A DNA stretch of 64,000 nucleotides from positions 124,001 to 188,000 of the forward strand of contig DRFI01000028.1 in NCBI GenBank assembly GCA_011050675.1, read 5' to 3'. Positions 47,201-55,282 of the stretch are shown here, piece after piece. This stretch comes from Maribacter sp. (GTDB lineage: Bacteria; Bacteroidota; Bacteroidia; Flavobacteriales; Flavobacteriaceae). The notes under the pieces are model-generated. The model saw nothing but the letters and a program-made list of their open reading frames with translations, searched no databases and was not told where the DNA came from. Position numbers and translations under genes: made by a program. Every line of letters starts with the position of its first letter. The stretch's first letter is position 1.

Positions 47201-47626
47201 GGCGTTAAACCAGAAACTATCGGAGTAGGTAAATGCAAGCGATCCAACCAAAGCACTACCGAAAACTGCAATTGCTTTACTGTTTGTGAACGGACCATCT
47301 TTGTCTATCAGTTTTCTGGTAATATTGGTAATTGTCCAGAACATAAATAGAATGGTGAAAGCACTTGAAACACCAGATACGAGGTTTACCATCATAGCAA
47401 CCTGGCTAGGTTCTAAGGCAAACATTGCAAAGAATGCTCCTATCATTTGTAATAAAGGAGCCCCTGGAGGGTGACCAACTTGTAACTTGGCTGCAGTGGC
47501 TATATATTCTCCCGCATCCCAAAAACTATTGGTGGGTTCTACGGTAATATAATATGTAATAAGGGCTATAAAAAATACGGACCATCCTAATATAGTGTCC
47601 CACTTGTGGTAGTTCTTTGAAAACAT
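44279..47626 (-). CDS. DUF2723 family membrane protein (glycosyltransferase-like)
   Basis: A 1115-aa protein typical of Bacteroidota. The N-terminal part (1-340) has about ten membrane helices and motifs FWDAGEYIATAAKLQ and GHPPGAPL. Two or three further helices follow (about 550-660), then a large soluble C-terminal region with a DNDTFPIWYAQE motif, a TPR-like helical part and a highly acidic tail (DEDDMDMREDMLQTDPDMTD). The DUF2723 fold resembles GT-C-type mannosyltransferases, and some members have been linked to protein O-glycosylation in this phylum. Function here is inferred. It is convergent with the thioredoxin-fold gene. Confidence 0.85.
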   Translation of the reverse strand: MFSKNYHKWDTILGWSVFFIALITYYITVEPTNSFWDAGEYIATAAKLQVGHPPGAPLLQMIGAFFAMFALEPSQVAMMVNLVSGVSSAFTILFMFWTITNITRKLIDKDGPFTNSKAIAVFGSALVGSLAFTYSDSFWFNAVETEVYAMASFIMALLLWLGLKWTDNLDDPRGNRWIILISFVVGLTFGIQFMGFLAIPSIGLLYYFKTYKETTVKNFLLANIIVIGVLMLVYKFSLTYILQLFGWGEVFFINSIGLPFNSGSIIIGILFIATFYFGLNYTRKNDYRTANTIVLCMMFLFLGFSSWLMLPIRANAKVVINENNPEDARALLAYYNREQYPGVDSPVYGTYYSDMFAPAGEDQDGKPKYEKDYTLGKYIIVNKFKDAVQGPNPKHQGLLPRMWSSQNAENYMRYFGALDFKITQPNQELRQAAEQVKIGFANGEIGADQYISFLKRFDEYIEVQPPTVWDNVRYMVEFQFNYMYLRYFMWNFVGKQNDVQGRYNDNGNWLSGINAIDSWRLGSQDNLPSDIKNNPGRNTYFFLPLILGIIGIVFQLSKDKKQFWVLLIFFLFTGLAIQFYTNPGIFQPRERDYSLVGSFYIFALWIGLGVYGLYDSFKDWITPKILAPVVVVVTLLAVPTVMAVQNWDDHDRSNRYTANSSAKAYLDSCKEDVGAILFTIGDNDTFPIWYAQEIENYRTDVRIVCTSLFETDWYVDQMKVAAYESAPIPSQISHEKYRWGSRDVLYHQGITENRWPIKDFINWIDSDKPRTKLKYLFEQNGADLSQYAEETQNMVYYPTNKIRVPVNKQNVLNSGLVKEKDADLIVDYIDIDLPSAITKKSMMMLDILANNDWNRPLYFSGGSFDDAEYLWMKDYLQLDGLAYKLVPIRTERPNSFELGRIDTDLMYDIVSGWDWGNAGGDIYHDVQTRIQSVSFRGNLARLTEALIRENKMDKAKDIIEISLTNMPVDKFGYYTLIEPFVDGYYKVGENQKARALFEKLKKKYQERLEYYASTSLAEQYNNIDDIIADMEAYRRNIDIIITNDSEDIAEKETLIFNEYIDKFQHFYKDEDDMDMREDMLQTDPDMTDTLPISDTIQPDNTRTDILEDTVGITAQ

Positions 47627-47743
47627 GAAGCTTGGGTTAAACCTAAGTGGCGAATTTACTAATTAATATAGAAAGGAATGAACTATTTTTATAAACCTTT
47701 AACATGCTAAAAGCACAATTTTTTATTTTTACTTTAAAAAAGA

Positions 47744-47774
47744 TTTGGTGAAACCAAACTTTGTTTTAAATTTG
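47744..47774 (+). promoter_or_regulatory. Bacteroidota-type promoter of tRNA-Gln
   Basis: TTTG (47744-47747), a 19-bp spacer and TAAATTTG (47767-47774) match the consensus exactly. The tRNA begins 20 nt after the -7 box. Confidence 0.75.
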
Positions 47775-47793
47775 CAGCCTCTTAAAAAGGTAT

Positions 47794-47864
47794 TGGCCCA
47801 TGGTGTAATGGTAACACTTCGGTTTTTGGTACCGTCATTCAAGGTTCGAGTCCTTGTGGGCCAA
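47794..47864 (+). tRNA. tRNA-Gln (anticodon TTG)
   Basis: A 71-nt cloverleaf. The acceptor arms TGGCCCA (47794-47800) and TGGGCCA (47857-47863) pair perfectly, with discriminator A47864. The anticodon loop ttTTGgt has TTG at 47826-47828, and the T-arm aaggttcgagtcctt is intact. The CCA end is not encoded. It has its own promoter and terminator. Confidence 0.96.
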
Positions 47865-47878
47865 CTAAGAGAACAAAG

Positions 47879-47912
47879 AAAATCCTGATATCATTGATAT
47901 CGGGATTTTTGT
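47879..47912 (+). terminator. Terminator after tRNA-Gln
   Basis: An 11-bp stem aatcctgatat / atatcgggatt (one G-T wobble) with a short loop and a following T-run, 15 nt after the tRNA. Confidence 0.8.
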
Positions 47913-48117
47913 TTTTATGATATTAGTCATTTTAATTGTCTTTCTATTGTTAGATTTTTGAAAAACCGTATGTGTTTTGCCATGCGATTGTCAAGAAATG
48001 ACTACTTGTCTGTCGGTATTTTTGTACATTTAAACTAATAACGTTACAAATTCGTCGGAAAAGAAACCATTTCGGTGATGTTATTATATATTTTAGTACC
48101 CTAAATTACTTAACCTT

Positions 48118-48450
48118 ATGAAACTCTCTCCAAAAGTTTTAAAGATATTATTGATTGTTATTTTGCTAGGATTTGGCATAGGATACTATATTCAAGATTT
48201 AAAGCATGAAGAAAGTACCGCCCATGCTTGGAAAGCTAATCGGTATAATTTGGATCGCTTTAATAAAATAATGGAGTATAACAAGAAGATGAATTCATCT
48301 AATTGGAGAGTTTTAAAAGACAGTATAGATCAACAATTAGATACGCTAATGATTCTTCGTTTTCGTAAAGAAGTTGATAGTTTAGATGCTTCTGAGCCGC
48401 AAGCTTATAGTGACCAAGTTGAAGTTCATGCGTCTTTTGGACCTCAGTAG
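48118..48450 (+). CDS. Small membrane-anchored protein, unknown
   Basis: A 110-aa protein with one N-terminal transmembrane helix (KILLIVILLGFGIGYYI, residues 9-25) and a charged helical C-terminal domain (about 30-110) that could form a coiled coil. It has no cysteines and no recognised motif. It stands alone between tRNA-Gln and the convergent antiporter gene. The codon use matches neighbouring genes. It is probably a lineage-specific membrane-anchored protein whose role cannot be read from sequence. Confidence 0.65.
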   Translation: MKLSPKVLKILLIVILLGFGIGYYIQDLKHEESTAHAWKANRYNLDRFNKIMEYNKKMNSSNWRVLKDSIDQQLDTLMILRFRKEVDSLDASEPQAYSDQVEVHASFGPQ

Positions 48451-48486
48451 ATTTTAATTATTTTTTAAATTCTGTAAAGCATAGAT

Positions 48487-49812
48487 TTAGATAGTATCCT
48501 CAGGTTTTGTTGATGGGGTTACATTTGTGTTTGATTCAAGTGATACCTCTGCTTTAGTTGCTCTCAATGCATCTTCTGCTAAATTTCTTTCCATAATTTC
48601 CTCGTCTATTTCGTCTAACATAGTACCCATTTTTCGTTTATCGCGAATCATTGCCCAAGTCATAACTAAACTTGTGGCGATAATTACAAATAACAAGATT
48701 CCAGATTCAAAGCCTTCAATTTGCGCTTCCATAGGTATTGCATAAAATAATAATACAGTTATAAGGCCTCTGGGTGCAATAAATAATTGAGGTAACATGT
48801 CTTTACCTACGAATACAATCAGTACTAAGAACCGAATTGCATAAATGGATGCTATAATTAACAGGCTCACTATTGCTACGTTAATACTTAGTAAGGATGA
48901 TAAGACAATGGTAATACCGAAAATAACAAAGAAGAACGTGCGTACAACGAATGCAGTTTCTAGGGTAACTATGTGTAGCTCATGATAAATTTGCTGCATT
49001 CGTTCAGATTCGAGAAATATTTTAGTTTTTCCTGGAAAGAATAAGTTTACATTTTTTACAATCAGTCCAAAAACAAGGATAATGATTAATGAGGATAAAT
49101 GCATTTTTTTGCCAATTGCATAAAGTAGTAATAGCACTGCGATAAGTAAAAATAGTTTCGCCTGACTTTTAATTTTTTGAAAAACTAAAATGATTGCATA
49201 ACTGGCAACTAAAGCGATAACTAGAGTTAGCACTAAATTCAAGGCAAAACCGCTGGCTCCCGTATCTTCTGCGGGATTTAATTTTCCAGTTAAAAAATAG
49301 AACATCATTATGCCCATGATATCAGAAAAGGTGCTCTCGTAAATATGAAATTCTTTCTTCTCTTCGCTTAATCCTCCAACACTAGGGATGATAATTGCGC
49401 TGGATAAAATTGATAGAGGAGTAGCATATAGCCATGCAGACTGCATAGTCATATTAGGTATGAATTGATAAAGTATTAAAGCAGCTATGTAAGCAGAACC
49501 TATTAAACCTATTAATGCAATAGCCATAGATTTAAGAATAGGCCATAATTTTTCTCTTTTTAATTCTAGTTCTAAAGCAGCCTCTAATACTATCATTATT
49601 AGCCCAACAGTTCCTAAAATTTCTAAAGAACCTTTAAAGTCAGGTACTTCTGGTATAAAAAATTCTAACCCTATTTTAATAAGAATACCCAAGACGATCA
49701 ACATTAATACTGCTGGTATATTGGTCTTTTTAGATATGCCGTTGAAAAAGAATGACAATACTACAATTAAGGATGCGCCTATTATAAGGTTATATGAGGA
49801 TAAGATTTCCAT
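48487..49812 (-). CDS. CPA family cation/H+ antiporter
   Basis: A 441-aa membrane antiporter with about 12 transmembrane helices (residues 5-390) of the Na+/H+ exchanger superfamily. The segments VLMLIVLGILIKIGLEFF, GTVGLIMIVLEAALELEL (acidic residues of the ion path), SILSSAIIIPSVGGLSEEKKE and FIAPRGLITVLLFYA fit CPA1/CPA2 members. A short cytoplasmic tail (about 395-441) is rich in Glu and has no RCK domain. The transported cation (Na+ or K+) is not decidable. Confidence 0.88.
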   Translation of the reverse strand: MEILSSYNLIIGASLIVVLSFFFNGISKKTNIPAVLMLIVLGILIKIGLEFFIPEVPDFKGSLEILGTVGLIMIVLEAALELELKREKLWPILKSMAIALIGLIGSAYIAALILYQFIPNMTMQSAWLYATPLSILSSAIIIPSVGGLSEEKKEFHIYESTFSDIMGIMMFYFLTGKLNPAEDTGASGFALNLVLTLVIALVASYAIILVFQKIKSQAKLFLLIAVLLLLYAIGKKMHLSSLIIILVFGLIVKNVNLFFPGKTKIFLESERMQQIYHELHIVTLETAFVVRTFFFVIFGITIVLSSLLSINVAIVSLLIIASIYAIRFLVLIVFVGKDMLPQLFIAPRGLITVLLFYAIPMEAQIEGFESGILLFVIIATSLVMTWAMIRDKRKMGTMLDEIDEEIMERNLAEDALRATKAEVSLESNTNVTPSTKPEDTI

Positions 49813-49934
49813 TAGGTTATGTTTTGGTTGGTATTTAGCTAAAAATAAGATAATTTATAGGAAGGAATATTTTTAATGAGGCTATATTTTATTTGATTGT
49901 TTTCATAGTGAATGAATTAGGTGTAAATAGACTA

Positions 49935-49964
49935 TTGTAGGAAATTAAATTTATTGTATATTTG
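49935..49964 (+). promoter_or_regulatory. Bacteroidota-type promoter of rimP-nusA-infB
   Basis: ATTG (TTG at 49935-49937), a 19-bp spacer and TATATTTG (49957-49964) fit the consensus. Transcription would begin near 49970, leaving a leader of about 63 nt before rimP. Confidence 0.72.
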
Positions 49965-49991
49965 CAAAGCTGAAAGGATATAAAGGTATTC

Positions 49992-50039
49992 ATGAGGGGA
50001 CAATTAGTCCCCTCTTTTATTACTTATTATTTATGCTAA
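49992..50039 (+). CDS. Upstream ORF (15 aa) in the rimP leader, overlapping the rimP start
   Basis: ATG at 49992 opens a 15-codon frame (MRGQLVPSFITYYLC) ending with TAA at 50037-50039, inside the first codons of rimP (ATG at 50033). An AAAGG-type ribosome-binding sequence lies 7 nt upstream. The hairpin at 49994-50014 lies within its first seven codons. The overlap suggests translational coupling and possible attenuation. Translation of this peptide is inferred. Confidence 0.35.
   Translation: MRGQLVPSFITYYLC
49994..50018 (+). promoter_or_regulatory. Terminator-like hairpin in the rimP leader
   Basis: A perfect 8-bp GC-rich stem (GAGGGGAC / GTCCCCTC) with an AATTA loop and a TTTT run, located between the promoter and rimP. 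In this place it could act as an attenuator of the rimP-nusA-infB operon. NusA itself affects pausing and termination, so autoregulation is plausible but untested. Confidence 0.55.
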
Positions 50040-50494
50040 AGGAAAAAGTAAAAGAATTATTGGAACAAGGTCTTGAAGAAGATCCCTCTCTATTTTTAAT
50101 CGATTTCACTATGGGTGCTGATAATAGCATTCATGTGGTAATAGACGGTGACCTTGGGGTTACGGTCAGTGATTGTATAAAAATCAGTAGGGCGATAGAG
50201 CACAACTTGGATAGAGATGAATATGATTTTTCTCTTGAAGTAGCTTCTGCAGGTGCAGCTGCTCCTTTGGTTATTCCTCGTCAATATTCAAAGAATATTG
50301 GTCGAAAACTTGAGGTTCGTACAAATGATGATAAATTTGAAGGTAATTTAACTGCTGTAAATGATGATTCAATTGTTTTAGAGTGGAAAGCTAGAGAGCC
50401 AAAGCCAATAGGGAAAGGAAAAGTGACCGTTCAGAAAAAAGAAGAAGTAAATTTTTCAGATATTATTAAAGCAAAAGTTGTATTAAAATTTTAA
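50033..50494 (+). CDS. rimP: Ribosome maturation factor RimP
   Basis: A 153-aa RimP, a 30S assembly factor. Segments LFLIDFTMGADNSIHVVIDGD and DYDFSLEVASAGAAAPLVIPRQY (given in part: YDFSLEVASAGAAAPL) are the family core, with a small C-terminal Sm-like domain. It is the first gene of the conserved rimP-nusA-infB cluster; nusA starts 12 nt after its stop. The leader holds a hairpin and an overlapping upstream ORF. Confidence 0.95.
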   Translation: MLKEKVKELLEQGLEEDPSLFLIDFTMGADNSIHVVIDGDLGVTVSDCIKISRAIEHNLDRDEYDFSLEVASAGAAAPLVIPRQYSKNIGRKLEVRTNDDKFEGNLTAVNDDSIVLEWKAREPKPIGKGKVTVQKKEEVNFSDIIKAKVVLKF

Positions 50495-50506
50495 TTGTAA
50501 TTACCA

Positions 50507-51739
50507 ATGGAAAATATTGCGTTAATTGAATCTTTCTCAGAGTTTAAGGACGATAAGTTCATAGACAGGGTAACATTGATGGCCATTTTGGAAGATGTTT
50601 TTAGAAATGCGCTTAAAAAGAAGTTTGGTTCAGATGATAACTTTGATATTATTATCAACCCAGATAAAGGTGATTTAGAAATTTGGAGAAACCGTATTGT
50701 TGTTAACGATGGTGAGGTTGAAGAACCAAATGAGGAAATTTCATTATCTGCAGCTCGTAAAATTGAGCCGGATTTTGAAGTTGGTGAAGATGTATCTGAA
50801 GAGGTGAAATTAATCGATTTGGGTAGAAGAGCAATTTTGGCTTTGCGTCAAAATCTAATTTCTAAAATCCATGAACACGATAATACAACGATATATAAGC
50901 ACTTTAAAGATTTAGAGGGTGAAATTTATACAGCTGAGGTTCATCATATTCGTCATAAGGCAATTATTTTGCTTGATGATGAGGGTAACGAAATAATCTT
51001 ACCAAAAGATAGACAGATACCTTCTGATTTTTTCCGTAAAGGAGATAATGTTAGAGGTGTAATTGAAAGTGTGGAATTGAAAGGTGCAAAGCCAACTATT
51101 ATAATGTCTAGAAGTTCACCTAAATTCTTGGAGCAATTATTTTTCCAAGAAATACCTGAAGTTTTTGACGGTTTAATTACGGTTAAGAAGGCGGTAAGAA
51201 TACCAGGGGAAAAAGCGAAAGTTGCTGTTGACTCTTACGATGACCGTATTGATCCAGTTGGTGCCTGTGTAGGTATGAAGGGGTCAAGAATTCATGGTAT
51301 TGTTCGTGAATTAGGAAATGAAAATATCGATGTTATTAACTGGACAGCTAACCCACAATTGTTGGTGACCAGAGCATTAAGTCCGGCAAGAGTTTCTTCG
51401 GTTAAGTTAAACGAAGAGAAGAAGACGGCACAAGTTTACTTAAAACCTGAAGAGGTTTCTAAGGCAATAGGTAGAGGTGGGCATAATATTAGATTAGCTG
51501 GTCAATTAACTGGTTATGAGATTGATGTATTCCGTGAAGGGGTAGAGGAAGATGTTGAATTAACAGAGTTCTCTGATGAAATTGATGCTTGGATTATAGA
51601 AGAATTCAAGAAGATTGGGTTTGATACAGCTCGTAGCGTTTTAGAGCAAGACGTTAACGATTTAGTGAAGCGTACAGATTTAGAAGAGGAAACTATTTTA
51701 GAAGTTGTGCGTATCCTAAAAGAAGAATTAGAAGATTAG
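50507..51739 (+). CDS. nusA: Transcription termination/antitermination factor NusA
   Basis: A 410-aa NusA. The N-terminal RNA polymerase-binding domain (1-120) is followed by an S1 domain (about 130-200, GEIYTAEVHHIRHKAIILL) and two KH domains (GACVGMKGSRIHGIVREL; KAIGRGGHNIRLAGQLTGYE). The acidic repeats of E. coli NusA are absent; only a short helical tail (about 345-410) remains, as in other Bacteroidota. It influences pausing, termination and antitermination. It is the second gene of the rimP-nusA-infB operon. Confidence 0.96.
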   Translation: MENIALIESFSEFKDDKFIDRVTLMAILEDVFRNALKKKFGSDDNFDIIINPDKGDLEIWRNRIVVNDGEVEEPNEEISLSAARKIEPDFEVGEDVSEEVKLIDLGRRAILALRQNLISKIHEHDNTTIYKHFKDLEGEIYTAEVHHIRHKAIILLDDEGNEIILPKDRQIPSDFFRKGDNVRGVIESVELKGAKPTIIMSRSSPKFLEQLFFQEIPEVFDGLITVKKAVRIPGEKAKVAVDSYDDRIDPVGACVGMKGSRIHGIVRELGNENIDVINWTANPQLLVTRALSPARVSSVKLNEEKKTAQVYLKPEEVSKAIGRGGHNIRLAGQLTGYEIDVFREGVEEDVELTEFSDEIDAWIIEEFKKIGFDTARSVLEQDVNDLVKRTDLEEETILEVVRILKEELED

Positions 51740-51781
51740 CTATATATTAGCACTTAAATAAAAGAACGGGAATCAGTATTT

Positions 51782-54625
51782 ATGGCAGACAATGCGAAAA
51801 TAAGGCTTAATAAAGTTCTTCGTGAACTTAATATTTCCTTGGATAGGGCAGTGGACTTTCTTAACGGAAAAGGACATGATGTGGAAGCGAGGCCTACCAC
51901 TAAAATTTCCGATGATGTTTATCAGGTTTTACTTGACGAGTTCCAGACGGACAAGAGTAAGAAAGTTGCATCAAAGGAAGTTGGTGAAGAAAAACGAAAA
52001 GAGAAGGAGGCTATTCGAGTTCAATTAGAAAAAGAACAAGAAGATCGTCGCTTGGCCCGTGAGCGAAGAAACGCCGAAACAGAGGAGAATACCTTAGTTG
52101 GCAAGGTCGAGCTTGCTGGTCCTAAAATGGTAGGTAAAATTGACCTTAGTCCTAAGAAGAAGGTTGAAGAGCCTGTTAAGGAGACTCCAAAAGTAGAGGA
52201 GAAAGTTGTTCCTAAAGTTGAGGAAAAGGTTGTTCCTAAGGTTGAGATTTTGGAAACCCGAAAGGTTATTTTAGAAAAACCTAAGGTGGTTGCACCTGCG
52301 GTTAAAAAACCAGAGGTTAAGAAAGAGGAGCCAAAAGTAGAGGCGCCAAAAACTGAAACACCAAAAGTTGAAGCCGTTAAAAAGACAGAGGTTAAAGAAA
52401 CTCCAAAAGAACCAGTAGTAGAAGCAGCTCCAGAACCTGAAGCTCCTAAGACTATTGAGACGCAATACCAGAAACTAACTGGACCAAAAATTGCAGGAGA
52501 GAAAATCGATCTTAGTAAGTTCGAGAAGCCTAAGAAAAAGAAAGAAGAAAAGAAACCTGCAGATAGAGCTAGTACGGACCGTAAAAAGAGACGTAGAAGA
52601 ATTGTAACAAAGAATCCTTCTGGTCCTGGTCAAAGTAGAAGTACTGGTACAGCTAATACAGGAGATAGAAATAAAGGTAGAGGAAGATTTGCGCCTGTTG
52701 CAAAAGTGGAGCCTACTGAAGAGGACGTGCAAAAACAAGTACGTGAAACCCTAGAAAAACTTCAAGGTAAATCCAAGAAGGGTAAAGGGGCTAAATACAG
52801 AAGAAGCAAAAGAGATCAGCATAGAGAGCAGACTGAGAAAGATCTAGAACAACAGGAATTAGAGAACAAAGTACTTAAGGTTACTGAGTTCGTTACTGCA
52901 ACTGAGGTTGCAACTATGATGGGTGTTTCTACGACCGAAATTATTTCAGCATGTATGTCTTTAGGTTTAATGGTAACAATGAATCAGCGTTTAGATGCTG
53001 AAACTTTGTCTATTGTAGCTGAAGAATTTGGTTATGAAGTAGATTTCGTAACTGCAGATATAGAAGAAAGTATTGTTGAGGAAGTTGATGCTCCGGAAGA
53101 TTTAAAACCAAGAGCTCCTATTGTTACGGTAATGGGTCACGTGGATCACGGTAAAACATCTTTATTGGATTATATCCGTAAAGAAAATGTTATTGCCGGT
53201 GAAAGTGGAGGTATTACTCAACATATTGGTGCGTATGGTGTTACTCTAGAAAATGGAGAGCGAATAGCTTTCTTGGATACTCCTGGTCACGAAGCGTTTA
53301 CCGCTATGCGTGCTAGAGGTGCTCAAGTTACCGATATCGCAATTATTGTTGTAGCGGCTGATGATGATATTATGCCACAAACGAAGGAAGCTATTAGTCA
53401 TGCGCAAGCAGCTGGTGTACCAATCGTTTTTGCTATTAACAAGATTGATAAATCAACAGCTAATCCTGATAAGATTAAAGAAGGTTTAGCACAAATGAAT
53501 TTGTTAGTAGAAGATTGGGGTGGTAAAATTCAATCTCATGATATCTCTGCAAAAACAGGTTTAGGTGTTAAAGAATTATTAGAGAAAGTATTACTTGAAG
53601 CTGAAATTTTAGAGCTTAAAGCAAACCCTGATAAATATGCGACTGGTACAGTTGTTGAGGCCTTTTTGGATAAAGGAAAGGGTTATGTTTCTACTGTATT
53701 AGTGCAGTCAGGTACTCTTAAGATAGGTGATTATGTATTGGCTGGTACTACTAGTGGTAAGATTAAGGCAATGCAAGATGAAAGAGGAAACAGTGTTACG
53801 GAAGTAGGTCCTTCTAGGCCAATATCTATATTAGGTCTTGATGGTGCTTCTCAAGCTGGTGATAAGTTCTATGTGTTACAAGATGAACGTGAAGCTAAAC
53901 AAATAGCGTCTAGAAGATCTCAATTACAACGTGAACAGTCAGTAAGAACTCAACGTCATATTACACTTGATGAAATAGGACGTAGAATTGCGTTAGGTGA
54001 ATTTAAAGAACTTAACATTATTCTTAAAGGTGATGTTGATGGTTCGGTTGAAGCACTTACAGATTCTTTCCAAAAATTATCTACTGATGAGATTCAGGTT
54101 AATATTATACACAAAGCAGTTGGTCCTATAACAGAATCAGATGTGTTGTTAGCCTCTGCTTCAGATGCGGTTATAATTGGTTTTAATGTAAGACCAATGG
54201 GTAATGCTAAAGCTATTGCTGAAAAAGAAGAAATTGATATCCGTATGTATTCTATTATATACGCTGCAATCAATGATCTTAAAGATGCGATGGAAGGTAT
54301 GTTGTCTCCTGAAATGAAAGAAGAGATTTCTGGAACAGCTGAGATTAGAGAAACATTTAAAATATCTAAGATTGGTACCATTGCAGGTTGTATGGTTACT
54401 AGTGGGAAGATTTTTAGAAATTCTAATATTCGATTGATACGTGATGGTGTAGTTATTTACACTGGTACCTTAACTTCTTTAAAACGATTTAAAGATGATG
54501 TTAGAGAAGTAGCTAAAGGATATGATTGTGGACTTCAGGTTAAGAATTATAATGATATCAACGAAGGTGATATTGTTGAAGCATTTCAAGAAGTTGCTGT
54601 TAAGAAGAAGTTGAAATCTAAATAA
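51782..54625 (+). CDS. infB: Translation initiation factor IF-2
   Basis: A 947-aa IF-2. The first 380 residues are low-complexity Lys/Glu/Pro/Val-rich sequence, including a tandem VEEKVVPK repeat near residues 140-156. The GTPase domain carries GHVDHGKTS (G1, about 456-464), DTPGHEAF (G3) and NKID (G4). Domains II, III and IV, which bind initiator tRNA, follow ([36 protein letters not shown]). It is the last gene of rimP-nusA-infB, and a terminator lies 40 nt after the stop. Confidence 0.96.
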   Translation: MADNAKIRLNKVLRELNISLDRAVDFLNGKGHDVEARPTTKISDDVYQVLLDEFQTDKSKKVASKEVGEEKRKEKEAIRVQLEKEQEDRRLARERRNAETEENTLVGKVELAGPKMVGKIDLSPKKKVEEPVKETPKVEEKVVPKVEEKVVPKVEILETRKVILEKPKVVAPAVKKPEVKKEEPKVEAPKTETPKVEAVKKTEVKETPKEPVVEAAPEPEAPKTIETQYQKLTGPKIAGEKIDLSKFEKPKKKKEEKKPADRASTDRKKRRRRIVTKNPSGPGQSRSTGTANTGDRNKGRGRFAPVAKVEPTEEDVQKQVRETLEKLQGKSKKGKGAKYRRSKRDQHREQTEKDLEQQELENKVLKVTEFVTATEVATMMGVSTTEIISACMSLGLMVTMNQRLDAETLSIVAEEFGYEVDFVTADIEESIVEEVDAPEDLKPRAPIVTVMGHVDHGKTSLLDYIRKENVIAGESGGITQHIGAYGVTLENGERIAFLDTPGHEAFTAMRARGAQVTDIAIIVVAADDDIMPQTKEAISHAQAAGVPIVFAINKIDKSTANPDKIKEGLAQMNLLVEDWGGKIQSHDISAKTGLGVKELLEKVLLEAEILELKANPDKYATGTVVEAFLDKGKGYVSTVLVQSGTLKIGDYVLAGTTSGKIKAMQDERGNSVTEVGPSRPISILGLDGASQAGDKFYVLQDEREAKQIASRRSQLQREQSVRTQRHITLDEIGRRIALGEFKELNIILKGDVDGSVEALTDSFQKLSTDEIQVNIIHKAVGPITESDVLLASASDAVIIGFNVRPMGNAKAIAEKEEIDIRMYSIIYAAINDLKDAMEGMLSPEMKEEISGTAEIRETFKISKIGTIAGCMVTSGKIFRNSNIRLIRDGVVIYTGTLTSLKRFKDDVREVAKGYDCGLQVKNYNDINEGDIVEAFQEVAVKKKLKSK

Positions 54626-54667
54626 ATTAAAAGGATTGTTTTAAGATATTCCTTTAAATTACATCAA

Positions 54668-54698
54668 AAAAAAATCGACCTATTTGGTCGATTTTTTT
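54668..54698. terminator. Bidirectional terminator between infB and the SPOR gene
   Basis: The stem aaaaaaaTCGACC / GGTCGAttttttt (13 bp with the A/T outer arms) has a TATTT loop. It lies about 40 nt after infB, and the stop of the convergent SPOR gene (54680) falls inside it. Confidence 0.85.
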
Positions 54699-55051
54699 GG
54701 TTTTAATAACATTGCATCTGGATACTTAACTCGAACTTCATTAAACTTTCGTTCTGCATCTAGTTTAGAAGTGAATCTTCCTACTCTTACACGATAGGTG
54801 GGTGAGTCAAAATCAATTTTTGAAGATAGTTCAGGAAAATCTTCTTCAACATTTGCTTTTATTCTTTGGGCTTTGGCGTAATTTCCGAAGCCAACTTGTA
54901 TCCTATAATATTCATTGTTGCTTAAAGAAGATTTGTATATCTCTAGCAATTGGTCAATCTTTTGGTCTTGCTGTATGTTCACTTTTGCACCTTGTGCGTA
55001 GCTAAAGTGTGTAATACAAGCAAAAATTACCAAGGTACTTAGTGTTTTCAT
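54680..55051 (-). CDS. SPOR domain-containing exported protein
   Basis: A 123-aa protein with a signal peptide (MKTLSTLVIFACITHFSYAQ) followed by a SPOR fold at residues 47-116 (YYRIQVGFGNYAKAQRIKAN; YRVRVGRFTSKLDAERKFNE). SPOR domains bind denuded glycan strands of peptidoglycan, often at the division septum. No catalytic domain is attached. It is convergent with infB and divergent from the act operon, 231 bp away. Confidence 0.85.
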   Translation of the reverse strand: MKTLSTLVIFACITHFSYAQGAKVNIQQDQKIDQLLEIYKSSLSNNEYYRIQVGFGNYAKAQRIKANVEEDFPELSSKIDFDSPTYRVRVGRFTSKLDAERKFNEVRVKYPDAMLLKPKKSTK

Positions 55052-55189
55052 AACCTATTTGTAGTTTTATTTTCAATCCTTGCAAAAGTAATTTATTCAG
55101 GATCAAACAAATAAATGGTTGTTTATTTAGAATATTTCTAAATTGTAAATTATAGATACATTAACATTTTTCAAATAAAGTCTATGTCG

Positions 55190-55197
55190 TATTTTTG
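55190..55197 (+). promoter_or_regulatory. Candidate -7 element (TATTTTTG) for the act operon
   Basis: A TAnnTTTG match with TTTT at 55167-55170, a 19-bp spacer (three of four consensus bases). The predicted leader before actA is about 80 nt. Confidence 0.5.
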
Positions 55198-55282
55198 TCT
55201 CCGATTTAGGCATTTGGTGGATTGTAATTGGTTTCATCTATGACCAAAATCATGCCAAGATTCCGATAGAAATATTCGATAT

